64,000 nucleotides of DNA from Drosophila pseudoobscura (lineage: Eukaryota; Arthropoda; Insecta; Diptera; Drosophilidae). This document shows positions 33,602 to 44,771 of the stretch, piece after piece; position 1 is the first letter of the stretch, and each line of letters starts with the position of its first letter. The stretch lies in the NCBI RefSeq assembly GCF_009870125.1, contig NC_046680.1, positions 12,605,501 to 12,669,500 on the forward strand. Direction: 5' to 3'. The notes beneath the pieces are model-generated. The model was not told where the DNA came from, searched no databases, and worked only from the letters and a program-made list of their open reading frames with translations. Both the position numbers and the translations under genes were made by a program.

Positions 33602-36600
33602 ATGTCGTCAATTGATAAACTGTCCATTCAGGGTGTGCGTAGCTTTGGATCCAATGCAGAAGATCTTCAGGTAAGCAGTTGCTTAACTTCAGCTATATAT
33701 AAACTTAATAAACTGGGTTTCCAGAGCCTTACATTTTCGTCGCCTGTTACCCTGATTCTGGGTGAGAATGGCTGTGGAAAGACAACAGTAATTGAGTGCA
33801 TCAAGTATGCTCTGACGGGAGAGTCCCCGCCTGGTAGTGACAGGGGGAAGAGCTTTGTCCACGACCCAAAGATTTTTGGGCTGAATGAATCCTTGGCGCA
33901 AATCAAGATGCAGGTTCGGGACAAACGCGGTGCCCGTGTGTCCATCTGTCGCACCATGAAAGTCTGCAGCAAGCGTGGCAAGGTCTCGTTTGAGACTATG
34001 GACTCCACTATCAACTTTCTAACTGATGCGGGACATTCAAAACGTGAGAACCAGGACTCATTGAGCGGCCGCACAGTGGACATTGATTTGGCCATCTCTG
34101 ACTTCATGGGCGTGTCGAAGGCTATCATAAACAACGTCCTATTCTGTCACCAAGAGGACTCCAGTTGGCCGCTGGACGAGGCCAAGAAATTAAAGGAGAA
34201 GTTCGATGCTATATTTGGCATTACCGAGTACAACAAAGCCCTGGATAAGATTATTAAGATGCGAAAGGAAGCAATGGATGAGCTCAAGGTAATGGGTGAG
34301 TGTCTAAAATTTTCTTTTTAAGCCATCATAAAGATGTATTAATACAACAGAGGCCGGAATGAAGCATGTGGCGTATCTTAAGCAAGAGATGGAAGTAAAA
34401 ACGCTGGGCCTGCAGAAGGCTCAGAAAAAATGTGATTCCATCAAAGCGCAGTGCAGTGAATGCGAGGAGGAGATGAAACCCATTGAGTCTAGGCTGCAGG
34501 AAATCCGAGACATTGAATATGAGATTGGAAAACATCAGGCGCAGAAAGTGGAAATGGATACCAAGTACGTACGTTCCAGATTGTTCTTTCCCGAAATCTA
34601 ACTATCTAACGATTATTTGTACAGGCATAAGAACTGCAAGGAGCAAATTTCAGCCCTTTCCAGGAAAATCAAGACCCATTTTGAGGGTTCTTTGGTTGAC
34701 TTGGATCTAGAGATCGACAACTTTCATCAGCGAATGTCCGAAATGAGACTCAAACGTTCCGAAACGGAAGAACAATTGTCCAAGCTAAAAAAGTCCCACG
34801 GAGAAACGCATCAGACACAGACCGCGCAAGACAAGAAATGTTGCCTGGCCAAGCAGCGGCACCAGAGCGAGCAGGCGTGCAAGACACAGTTGGTAAAGCG
34901 GGTCAAGGATCTCTGCCATGAGTTGCAAATTCCCATACCGGGTGATCTGATGGCAGAGCCCGAGAAACTGGTTGACTTATTGCAGGACATCGAAGGGGTC
35001 ATCTTGAGCAAGCACTGTGAGATCACAGAAGTCTCCGGGCTCAACGACAACGCGGATAAGGCCAGGCAGGTGAAGATCGACGAACTGCGCATTGATTTAA
35101 CCAAGTCGGAACAAGGCGTAACGGCGCAGGAAAAGCAAAAGGAGGCCAGCCAACGGGAGAGTGAGACACTGAAGGTAAAGGTTCAGCAAATTGAAACCTC
35201 CATGCAGGAACTGAAGCTGCTGGAGAAGCAGATAGCCGACGCCGATGCCATCTATGAGCGCACATCGAAAAACTTCAATCAGGAGAATTTCCGGGAAATC
35301 ATAGCCGGCAAAAAGGCTAACATAGCCCAAAAACAGGCTCTCTTCAAGAAACTGGATGAGAAACTGACGTTCCTGGGGTCCATGGCCAAGCTGGTGGCCG
35401 AAATGAATCTCAAGGAAAAGGAGGTGGAGAAGAAGAACCAGGAGATCCATCGCGTGCGCAGTCGGCACTCGGATAATTTTGGAAAGTTCTTCAAGGAGCC
35501 CATCTCCAGCAATTATCGCCGCTCCCTGCAAGGTGCCTACGACAAGGTGCGTCGCGAGATCCAAGATCTAAACGAGCAAGCCAATGCCCAAAAGCTCAAG
35601 GAACAATCGTATGAGATAAAGCGCAAGAATCTCATTGCTGAGACTGCTCGCATGGAAAAGGAGCTGAAGGAGGCCGAGGAGCTCATATTTCAAAAGTGCC
35701 GCTCCACACCATACGATGAGCTTCTGGATCGTAGCAAGTTGGCCATTTCCAAGCTGCAGCTTGAGCATGGTGCCCATAAATCTGCAGAGGCTCTGTACAA
35801 GAAGTGAGTCCAAACAGTTTTCGCTGAAAAGGGAACCAAAACTAAACCATATTTACTACTAGGTACATACAGAAGATCAATGAAGAGCCGTGCTGTCCCC
35901 TATGTCATCACAATATGTCGGGCGATGAGGTGAAGTCTGCTGCCATGTTACCTCTGACAATCATTCCCAATCCCTTTGATTTTAGGCCTGTGATCTAACC
36001 ACGGAGCTATCCGATGAAATCCAAAAGTTGCCAGACAACATCAGTAGATCGGAAAAGGCTCTGAAAGCAGAGCAATTGAAGTACGAGAACTTGTTGCACA
36101 TCAAACCCAGCATTCTTAAGGTGAAGGAGCTAAAAGAGATCTTGCCCAAGAAGAAGGAAGAGCTGACCGAAGTTGAGATGCTACTGGGAGAGACTGTCAG
36201 CGAATATGAGACGCTGATTGCCCTGATTGGAGAGCCCACCCAAAACATGGACCTAGCCAATTCAATGCTGGGCGATATGACTCTGCTCGATGAAGCCCTC
36301 AAGGATTCTGTGCGTGTTAAAAAGGATCTGGATCAGCTTAAGGTAAGCGGATGATAAGCTATGATGGACCAGGACTCTTACTCTTCGGTTTTTAGAGTAA
36401 ACTACCAGCTTCGTATGATTCGAGTGTATCGATGGATGCTCTGCAAGCGGAGAAGAGTCAGGTCTCGAAGGACTTGGAGACAGAACGCAAGGAGTTGGAC
36501 AGCACGCAGCATACCTTTGAGCAGCACGTTGACGCTCTCAATCGTTTGCGTGAAGTTAAAAATGGGTAATGTTTTCAAACAGTCAAAACAGTTCCCTATA

Positions 36601-38057
36601 AGTCGACTAATCCCGTTTAATGACATAGATTAAAAGATAAGCAACTAAAGCTGCAAGAGGGGCTGCAGAGCTTGCCACAGTTGAAGGAGAGGCTCAATGA
36701 ACTGATTCAACTTCTCGTCACCATAACCACAGAAATAAGCGAGCTGAAGGCCAAGATTCAACCGCTCAAACAGAAGCTAAGGGCTGCTATAGACGAGAAG
36801 GAGCGTCTGAAAGAAGCCGAACGTAAAAAGTTGAGTCAGCTTAATTCTAAATATAATTCCTACAAAAGTACAGATCAGGATATACAAAGGTAGGTCCTAC
36901 AAAAATATTTTAGTCTCAGATAAAACTAAATCTAAAATGATTCCATGCTCAGGTTGCACAAAGAAGCTCAGGACTATGCTAAATTGGATCTGAAGAATGA
37001 GATCAGCACACTCGAAGACTCCATAAGGGCCACCAAAGAACAGCTGAAACAATTGGCAAGTGAAGTACTTCAATGCCTCCGATAAAAACGTACCTAATGT
37101 TTAGTTCTGGTTTCGCAGGAAGCCGAAATAAAATCGAAAACCGTGCAACTGGAAAGCGTAAACACCGAGTGTCTTAATCAGCAGACCGTTGAGCGCGACC
37201 TGAAAGACAATCGCGAGCTCAAGCAGCTGCAGGATAACGAAACAGAGCTGAGAAAAACCTGTGAGAATCTGGCCAAAAAGTTGGGCAATTTGGACTTGCG
37301 CAACGTCAGCAGGGAGAAAATGGATTTAACCAAGAGACGGGAAGCTGGCACAGTGCGCAAGGGAGAGCTGCTGGGCCAGCTGGGCGAGATTCGCAGTCAG
37401 GTGGAGAGACTGCAGCGGGAGATCGATGAACCCCGATTCAGGGAGGCGGTTAAGAATTTCAGAAAAGGCAATTACGAGATGGTTGTCACGCGACACAGTA
37501 TTGATGACTTGGCCCAGCTTCGATTTGCCTTGGAATGGGCCCTCATACAGTTCCATGCGGAGAAGATGGAGAAAATCAACCGACTAATTCGGGAATACTG
37601 GCGTATGATCTATCGCGGAAACGACATCGACTACATACAAGTGAAGACCGACGAGGTCAACACAGATGCATCTGCTGATCGCCGCAAAACCTACAACTAT
37701 CGCGTGGTCCAGTCCAAGAACAACACGGAGATCGAGATGCGTGGGCGCTGCAGCGCCGGCCAACGGGTGCTGGCCTCTCTCATCATCCGGATGGCTCTAG
37801 CCGAGACGTTCAGCAGTAATTGTGGAGTCTTGGCTCTGGACGAGCCAACCACGAACCTGGATCGCATCAACATCACATCGCTGTGCGATGCCCTCAACTG
37901 CATTGTGGAGGAGCGTCAGACGCAGTCCAACTTCATGCTAATCATCATCACCCACGATGAGAACTTTATCTCCTCGCTGGGCAAGATCACCAGCTATCAT
38001 CGTGTGTTCCGGAACGATGAGTGTAAATCGGTTATACGCAAAGTGCAAATCAGTTGA
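33602..38057 (+). CDS. rad50: Rad50, DNA double-strand-break repair ATPase
   Basis: Rad50 is the SMC-like ATPase of the Mre11-Rad50-Nbs complex that tethers and processes DNA ends. Exons 33,602-33,670; 33,725-34,295; 34,351-34,564; 34,625-35,803; 35,863-35,929; 35,986-36,342; 36,396-36,565; 36,629-36,889; 36,953-37,055; and 37,119-38,057 join in phase to 1309 residues, the normal length. Walker A GENGCGKT is at 36-43. Long coiled coils flank the zinc hook CPLC (689-692), as at residues 681-684 in human. The ABC signature GRCSAGQRVLAS is at 1206-1217 and Walker B LALDEP at 1235-1240, followed by the D-loop TTNLD. The intron after codon 997 needs a GC donor (GGCAAGT at 37,055-37,061) to keep frame. 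Intron 1 is 54 nt and stop-free. Confidence 0.96.
37056..37118 (+). other. rad50: Predicted GC-AG intron in rad50
   Basis: The only arrangement that keeps phase with a normal-sized (63-nt) intron uses TTG followed by GCAAGT as donor and TTTCGCAG as acceptor. The nearby GT at 37,060 spliced to the same acceptor shifts frame to an early stop. A GT-AG alternative of 45 nt (37,060-37,104) is in frame but shorter than most fly introns. Confidence 0.65.
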
Positions 38058-38087
38058 AAAGTCGCTCCTCATTCTTTTTAATAACTC

Positions 38088-38093
38088 AATAAA
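38088..38093 (+). terminator. Poly(A) signal, rad50
   Basis: AATAAA lies 31 nt past the TGA stop, followed within 50 nt by TGTTTGCTTTTTTTGT. Confidence 0.7.
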
Positions 38094-38197
38094 TTATCTG
38101 AACTAAAGCCTGTTATCGTAATGTTTGCTTTTTTTGTCAAAACATCTATTGCAATAATTGCTAATTGTTTGCGAAGTGTTTTGTTCAGTTTCCGGGC

Positions 38198-38631
38198 ATG
38201 GGCAAAGTCGTGTGGCTGCTGCTGTCGGCAATTCTTCTCGCCACTGATGCTATTGGATACTCAGTACAGTTTGGAATGATGCAATCCCAGGCCGTGCCCA
38301 TCTATGAAATGAGCTACAACATATCTGAAACGTTTCGTACTGTGGAGATCACACAAAAGGTTGGATTTCTATCATTTGTATCGATGTAAATATGAACTAA
38401 TTATTTATTTATATGCAGGATAAGTTGATTTCCAACATTAACCTGATTTTGGTCTTGGACGAGAGTCAAGTGGAACGGGTGGTGGTGGCAACCATACTCA
38501 CGGGCGGAATCGGCTGCAACTACACCATACTGCAATTTACCGGCATCCAGCCCGAGGAAAGTCCAGCAATAGTCACGGTACTCATCTACGGACTGCCCAG
38601 TCGGCAGGCCTCAAAAATACATCTATCTTAA
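38198..38631 (+). CDS. Small predicted secreted protein, function unknown
   Basis: Two exons, 38,198-38,359 and 38,419-38,631, join in phase 0 to 124 residues. The first about 20 residues (MGKVVWLLLSAILLATDAIG) form a typical signal peptide. The rest is a compact domain with NIS and NYT N-glycosylation sequons, few cysteines (one visible, in IGCNY) and a beta-rich pattern (INLILVLDESQVERVVVATILTG). I do not recognise the family. It starts 140 bp after the rad50 stop and converges on the DHHC gene, the two stop codons being 18 bp apart. No AATAAA is visible downstream before the DHHC coding region. Confidence 0.75.
38404..38409 (-). terminator. Candidate poly(A) signal, DHHC gene
   Basis: TTTATT on the plus strand is AATAAA on the minus strand, about 240 nt past the DHHC stop. 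Its use would make the DHHC 3' UTR antisense to exon 2 of the neighbouring secreted-protein gene. Confidence 0.35.
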
Positions 38632-38649
38632 CCTAGCTCAACACACAGA

Positions 38650-39574
38650 TCAGTCTTCGCTCTTCTTGGTAGAGGTAGAGGCCCTCCAGTGGTAGCCATC
38701 GTCGGGTAGATCACTGCGAATGAGTGGCGATAGCCAGGCTATGTGCATGCGCACTCCAAAGACACTTCTTAGGTTCTGTCTGACTCCTCGTTTGTATTTA
38801 AGCTTTCGCTGCTTCGTGCGGTCGGCGGAAACTCCGCCACGGAGCACAATCGGCACATGATAGCCCAACAGGAGGATGCCGTACGCCAGGGCCAGCACAT
38901 TAAGGCTATAGAAGAGCAGGTAGATGTTGGTCCAGAAGCCGCCGGTCACCAGCAGCAACATGGGGCAGGTCAGCTTGAGGACTGTCAGCCAATTGCAGTA
39001 TATGCTGCTATGGATTATCCACATGTAGATCGAGTTGTAGACCAGGGCGTACACAGAGCCCACAAACAAATAGAAAATGAAGCCCATAAAGAAGCGGTGG
39101 TTCCGGTGGCCGATGCAACAGCCCGTGTATAGGCAGTGGTGATCCCGCTTCAGTATGCAAGCTCCGCATATCTTGCAGTGCCACGATCTAGGCGGTGCCA
39201 GCCGATTGCACTCTGTGCACTCGCGCCACTCAAGGCGTTCCACCGACTGCTCCGGCGGCGGCTCCACTTGCTTGACTGTGGATTGAAATGGTTCATAGTA
39301 GTTCCCATCACTGGACCATCGGCTGGACACTGTCTGGCTCACCGTTTACGCTGGTGTCGATCATCATGCATGCGATCATGTTCCCCTTGATGTTGAACAC
39401 CAGAAACATGGCCATGAGGAAGGTGAAGGTGTGGAAGAAGCCGCCCGGCTCGTGGAATGCCGGCAGCACCACAATAATCTCGAACATGAACACAATCGGC
39501 AGAAAGACGCCGATGAGCAGGAAGCACAAGACATCTGCCAGCCGCCGGGGCAGCGGATTGCTCCGGATTTTCAT
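38650..39574 (-). CDS. DHHC palmitoyltransferase (ZDHHC24-like)
   Basis: The product is a predicted S-acyltransferase of internal membranes. Exons 39,574-39,343 and 39,275-38,650 (intron 67 nt, acceptor CAATCCACAG) join in phase to 285 residues. Two hydrophobic segments in exon 1 (VLCFLLIGVFLPIVFMF and FTFLMAMFLVF) precede the cysteine-rich domain CTECNRLAPPRSWHCKICGA. This ends in the catalytic DHHC at 122-125 and GCCIGHRNHRFF. Two or more further membrane spans follow, and the tail is Lys/Arg-rich. Without the intron the frames differ by one base, so the splice is needed. The layout matches short insect ZDHHC24-type enzymes. Its start lies 66 bp from that of the small gene at 39,641. Confidence 0.9.
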
Positions 39575-39640
39575 TTTTATTATATATTGTATATCTTAAA
39601 GTAAACAACGATCGCAGGGCTTGTAGTTCCAGAACTGACG

Positions 39641-39937
39641 ATGGTTCGCTTTTTCATCACGTGCGGCCAAGCTTTCATTGCAAATGGGGCCAAAGCTTTT
39701 TTGGGGCCAAAGCGCCACACATTTGTGGCGGAAAGCTTCGCAAGCGACAGCTTCAGTTCAGTCGAGGTAGAGTGAAACTTTATCATATTAAAAGTATATT
39801 TAAATCAATTAAAAACTATTTCACAGGGCAGAGAAGCTCCAACAATTTCATGTGGGACTTGTGGAAGCGGAAGACTGATACAATTTGCTTATCTTATCAG
39901 ACACGACCGCACGACAAGTGTACGTAAACCTAATTGA
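39641..39937 (+). CDS. Possible small two-exon gene (78 residues)
   Basis: ATG at 39,641 has ACG before it and G after it. Exon 39,641-39,766 joins exon 39,827-39,937 through a 60-nt intron (GTAGAG donor, TTTCACAG acceptor, TAAATCAATTAA branch region) in phase 0, giving 78 residues. The product is basic, starts MVRFFITCGQAF and contains a CGTC motif near residue 51; no known domain was recognised. A typical fly intron length, good start context and the head-to-head position with the DHHC gene support it. Lack of a known homologue keeps confidence moderate. Confidence 0.45.
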
Positions 39938-40093
39938 ATGAAAATGCTTGCGGCAACTGTTGTCAAAGTAATTAACTTGAAAGGATTTACTCTGACTCGA
40001 CGCAAATCACCGCAATCGATAGGACGCATTAATTATTTGGGTCTTTAATGTGGGGGTGTTTGTTGCTGATTGCCTTCGAGATATTAGGTATTT

Positions 40094-42172
40094 ATGGAGA
40101 CGTTAGCAGGAATTAGCTCAATAGTTGCAATGGAGTCATCAAAGAAACCAGAAAGGGAGGGATCCTCTATGTTTCTGTTGAGGAGCTTTGGCAGGAGTCT
40201 CAAAGAATTCCTCAAGAGCACGGGCCTGCATGGACTGAAGTTTGTGGGAGACTCCAGTCTCAGCAGTTGGGAGAGGTGAGAGGAGATGTGAATTAAAAAT
40301 ACAACCCCTACAACCGACATTAGATCATTTTTCCTTTGCTCATTTGTGGTCGCCTTGGTGATCACATGCAATCTCATCGTGAATATCTACGCCAAGTGGG
40401 ATAGTACACCGGTGATAATTGGGATCAGCCCACAGGCCACCTCCATTCTGAAAGTTCCCTTTCCGGCCATCACCATATGCAATATGAATCAGGTTCAGAG
40501 CAGCCAGGTTTCCCATTACAAAGAGTAAGTTCTATCGTTTTTCTAATCCTAAAGATAGAGCTCTAATCCTGTATGGTATCGCTGTAGAGGCTCCGATGAA
40601 AGTGCTATCTTGAAGCTGTTGTGTAATTCCGAAATCGACGACTCTGATGACCTTGAAGATATTGTGAAACGCAGTAGTTTTGCTCGAAATACCCTCAGGA
40701 TATCTGATTTTGTTTCGAAACACTCGCAGCACTGCGATACAATGCTGCTCTACTGCAGATTCAATGCCGTAGAGCACAACTGCTCGCACCTGTTTCAACC
40801 GCTCCTGACGGACGAGGGGCTCTGCTGTGTATTCAACTTCCAGCCACCAGAGTTCCTCTACAAGCCATTGTAAGGGTGCATATCGTTTTGTGGGATATAA
40901 CCAAGTAAATCATCTCCATTCCACTCCAGTTCAAAAAGCAAACGAAATTTAACAATGAAAAATGGGTTTGAGGCGGTCAAATGGAATCTAGAGACAGGTT
41001 ATCCCGACAAATTACCAGCCAAATATTATCCAGCGACAGCCATTGGTGAGTGGTTATGGATAATAGAAGAAAATATATGTAATTAGTGCAAGAACTTCTA
41101 GGGACTGGGATTGCACTGGGATTTAGTGCTGTTCTCGATGCCCAGATGAGCGAGTACTACTGCTCCTCTACCAATGGACCCGGCTTCAAGGTAAGATTGA
41201 TCTGATATCCATCAAGTTATCTTGTGCTTAAATCATTTTGCAGGTTTACTTCCACAATCCAACCGAAGTGCCTGTTGTTAAGGAGGCAGGACTCATCACC
41301 GCCATCGGCTATGAAACCAACTACCGCATGGAGGTGGTACGAGCCGAGGCAGTGCCAGCCATTCGCTCCATTTCTCGGGATGGTCGCCAGTGCCTTTTCG
41401 GAAACGAGAAGGAACTGATCTTCTACAAGACATACAGCCGGCTGAATTGCGAGCACGAATGCATGGCAGGATACTTGTATGAGTCGTGTGCCTGCATACC
41501 CTTTGACTATCCGCAGATCTACAGCAACGCCACAATGTGTGGCATGAAGGACACTCTCTGCCTGCGTCGGGCCCAACAGGCGGCCATCCGACCTGAATGG
41601 GTCAAGTGCCGGCAGCAGTGCCTGCCCAGCTGCTTCGACCTCAGCTACTTGGCCAGCGGCTTCTCCTTTCCCCTGGCCACTAGCAAATTCCAGTTGGCCA
41701 ATCCTCTGGTGGAGAGCATGAACAAATCGTATCTGAGTGAGAACATAGCCGTCATCAATGTCTACTACCGTGAGTCCGTCTACTACGGCAATATGAAGAA
41801 TGCCTATGTCGGATTGACAGAGTTCCTGTGTAAGTTGATCCCTACTGTCTCTCTGACGGATAACTTTATTCTACTCTTTCATGCACTCCAGCTAACATTG
41901 GTGGCGTGATGGGCCTGTTTATGGGCTTTAGTGTAATCTCACTGGCCGAAATCTTTTACTTTCTTTTCCTGAAACCCCTCGTAGAACTCTTCATGTGGAA
42001 AAGATCACCACAGGTTGACATAAAGCATAATGCATTTGCCATAGAAAAGCCGGGGATTTCCGATAATGAAGCCATGTGGCATACACGAGAACTGTATCCC
42101 CAGGGTCTAACGCTAAAGTTCAGCAGAAAAGTAAAGCGAAGTCGAAATAGCACAAATGTATTCCCCCAGTGA
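40094..42172 (+). CDS. Pickpocket-type DEG/ENaC sodium channel subunit
   Basis: The product is a plasma-membrane amiloride-sensitive-type cation channel subunit of the fly ppk family (mechanosensation, chemosensation or fluid sensing). Seven exons, 40,094-40,275; 40,324-40,524; 40,588-40,869; 40,930-41,045; 41,102-41,190; 41,244-41,829; and 41,892-42,172, join in phase to 578 residues. A short cytoplasmic N-terminus ends in LHGLKFV. TM1 is at about 62-83, followed by the family motif FPAITICN. The large ectodomain is cysteine-rich (CEHECMAGYLYESCACIPFDYP, CRQQCLPSC). The pre-TM2 segment reads SNIGGVMGLFMGFSVISLAEI with the G-x-S selectivity filter GFS at 497-499. A second in-frame ATG at 40,130 is possible. 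Which ppk paralogue it is cannot be told here. Confidence 0.93.
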
Positions 42173-42268
42173 GCAATAATAGAACATAATAGTTCTACCA
42201 CAAAATTGCAAATACAGTGCTTGCTAAATTATTTAACGCTTACATTTGTGTATGTGAGCACATATAAA

Positions 42269-42274
42269 AATAAA
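42269..42274 (+). terminator. Poly(A) signal, pickpocket gene
   Basis: AATAAA lies 97 nt past the stop codon. Confidence 0.55.
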
Positions 42275-42558
42275 CTGCCATATCATGCATATCATTTGCT
42301 GACCACCAAAAAGAAAAATTCGAATGGAAATCAGTTCCATCTAGCCGTTGGACCCCACAAAAAGAAACACTTGAGTAATTGAATTGAATAATAAATATGA
42401 AAACCATAAAACATTTCGGTTATTGGAATAATAAATGAAAAGTTCAATCGTAAATAAAAATCTACATAAGCGAATATATTCCATATATTTTCAAGATCTG
42501 AGGATAAATATCAAACGCTGCTGGAAAACCTAACAAAATATTGAGTATTTCTTGAATG

Positions 42559-42738
42559 TTAATTGAAAAGAAAAAACTCTTCAACTGAATCAACTTCGGG
42601 TAGAACATATTGTACATAATGTTGTTTATATGTATATATGTATATATATATGCATAATTTAACTCTCTTAAGCATCTTCTCCTTGGTACTCGTGGAACTC
42701 TCACAGCTGCCGTCCTGCGAGGGAGCAGATGGGTCCAT
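42559..42738 (-). CDS. Doubtful 59-codon ORF behind a TATA box
   Basis: The frame starts at CCATGGAC on the minus strand and reads MDPSAPSQDGSC, then a Ser/Thr/Lys-rich stretch and a hydrophobic Ile/Tyr-rich segment, ending at TAA. A TATAAATA box sits on the same strand at 42,845-42,838, about 100 nt upstream, a plausible promoter spacing. The latter half comes from TATATA-rich DNA and may be non-coding or an intron start. No family recognised. Confidence 0.22.
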   Translation of the reverse strand: MDPSAPSQDGSCESSTSTKEKMLKRVKLCIYIYIYTYKQHYVQYVLPEVDSVEEFFLFN

Positions 42739-42837
42739 GGCAAAGTCCGTAATAGTATACTCTGGCCGTGCTTAATGCAATTAACTAAGTTTCTTGGTTA
42801 AAAGGGCCACCCCTAAGAGTGTACTAAGTATCACCCT

Positions 42838-42845
42838 TATTTATA
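42838..42845 (-). promoter_or_regulatory. TATA box candidate
   Basis: TATAAATA on the minus strand lies 100 nt upstream of a short ORF start at 42,738. Confidence 0.35.
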
Positions 42846-44751
42846 CGATGTATTTTATGTCAATAAGAGCATTTTGGCCAAAATTACTTTTCCCTGCTAC
42901 GGTAGCAGCTCGGGGGAAGTACATAAAACAAGAATTCTGGTTGCCTCCTCCTCTTCCTCTGGCTGGCCCCCCATTGCGTTCGTTCCCGTTTACGGTTAAC
43001 TATCGAAGATGCCACATTTCTCGGTCGTCTTGCACTTCTGGGGCAAATTCCCGTGGCCGTGGCCATGGCCGGGACACGGATACGGACACGCTTGCCTTCG
43101 CTTTCCCTGCGTTAATTACTGACCTCAACGTGCACGTGAAGCGACTAATTTTCGCACACAGCTATTCGGAGCAATGCATAGCTGCATTCATGCATTCATT
43201 CAGCAGGAGCACGGTGTCTCTGTTCTTCCTTCTTCGTCTTTCGTCCGCCTTCTGCTCGACATCCTCTCCATCCGCATCTTTTGCCATCTGCAGACCATCT
43301 CTGAAACAGCCCGAAGGGTTTGGCAATACCACAGAAAAGGGGGAGGGCATACTGAGAAACGGCAAGGGTAAAGCGGAGTGAAAAGCATTCTCGCAGTTGA
43401 AGACAATTTGCAAAATTGCATCGCTCTTGATGTTTTGCACGTGGATTCCATCTGCTTTCTGCCTTCTTGTTTTTGTGGCGAGTCAACAATGCAATTGTGC
43501 TCTCTTTTATGGCCCCGACTGTGCGGTACAGTGCGTTTAAAAAGTGTGGAACACCTATCAAATAAAAGCAGGTTGGATGTCCGCCTTGATCCTTGATAAG
43601 ATATCTGTCATGCTGCCATAGTATGATGCGCCATTCTTGATGTCGAATCAAAAACTAACAGATACTGTCTGACTTTTAAACCCTCGTCTTCACGCTTTAT
43701 CTTTTGGTATTATCTCTTCTAAAGACTTACCAAATTGTCTACAACTGTCTAACAAGATGCTACAACGCATTGCATTGTGGTAGGTTGGTGAGGGTGGGGA
43801 GCAGGTTTTTAAGGAGTTGGGTTTAAGGGGGCCATCTAAAACCAACTACAAAAAGCATTGCTCTCGACCATCTTTCAAGCGATAAGACAACTGGCGCAAA
43901 TGATTACGACGTGTTCTATGGAAACGTATACATCCAGAGGGCGAATGCTGAGCTGCAAGGGCGGCATCAAGGTACGAAGATAGGGTAGGAAGGGCAGTTG
44001 TAACAGGACCCAGTCCCAGTCAGAGTACCAGTCGCAGCCAACGATGCTTCGTAAATGTCAAGAGCAGGACTAGATTCAATTCTTTATGGCTGTGTTAACG
44101 AGCCAATTCGCCTCCCACCGGAGTAGGGATACCAGAAACTTTGGCTTTAGATGAAAAATTATGCCATTAAAATGGTGAAAACAAACCACAAATTATTTTT
44201 TAAGTCAGCTCTGGTTATTTTTGCCCCGTCAGGGGTAGAGAAGGTAAGAAGAGGGTTAAATGCGCACACGAGTAATTAACATCACATTTTGCTGGCAAAA
44301 GTTGTCAACTTGACAATGAAGTTTTCCCTTCACTGCCACTCACTGGGCGGGGGAGGGAGAGGCTGGGGCGAAACTCCCTGATTAAGGTATAAATATTTGA
44401 TACTAGTGTGGCCCCTGACCCCTGACTCCATACCCCATGGCAGCTCCTACTTAAGCATTGTCACTTTATGGGGTTCTGGTCCTGACGCAACCGCCTCAGT
44501 TATGCATGAAGTGTATTCATCAAAATACGAGTAGACTCCGAAAACGTACCCGTGAATGTTGCACAGCGTTTTTGGCACGTGTGTCTAGTGGCACAGGCTG
44601 GAAGGATAGATAGATAGATGGATGGATGGATGGCCGGATGGAAGGCTGCATGCAGGGGAAGCAATTTAATCGAATACCAAGAAGTCTTCATTCCAGTCAC
44701 CCATACACAAACAAACACCCAAACACACACAGGCGTCGATGGAGAGAGAGG

Positions 44752-44771
44752 CAGAGAGAGAGAGAGAGAGA
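44752..44771. repeat. AG dinucleotide microsatellite
   Basis: About ten AG units, preceded by GGAGAGAGAGGC; a potential GAGA-factor platform. Confidence 0.85.

Noticed and set aside
34283..34297. Splice donor GTAATG at 34,289 for rad50 exon 2
   Set aside because: Using it breaks the frame into exon 3; the GTGAGT donor at 34,296 keeps phase and yields KVMEAGMKH.
39276..39342. Frameshift or pseudogene in the DHHC gene
   Set aside because: The one-base frame difference is fully explained by a 67-nt intron with GTGAGC donor and CACAG acceptor.
39580..39786. 68-codon minus ORF antisense to the small gene at 39,641
   Set aside because: The sense strand has a better start, an intron and a stop; the antisense frame lacks all of these.
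42794..43381. 195-codon plus frame and overlapping 151-codon minus frame (43,196-43,651)
   Set aside because: The plus frame lacks an ATG at its 5' end, and the two strands overlap without domain signals.
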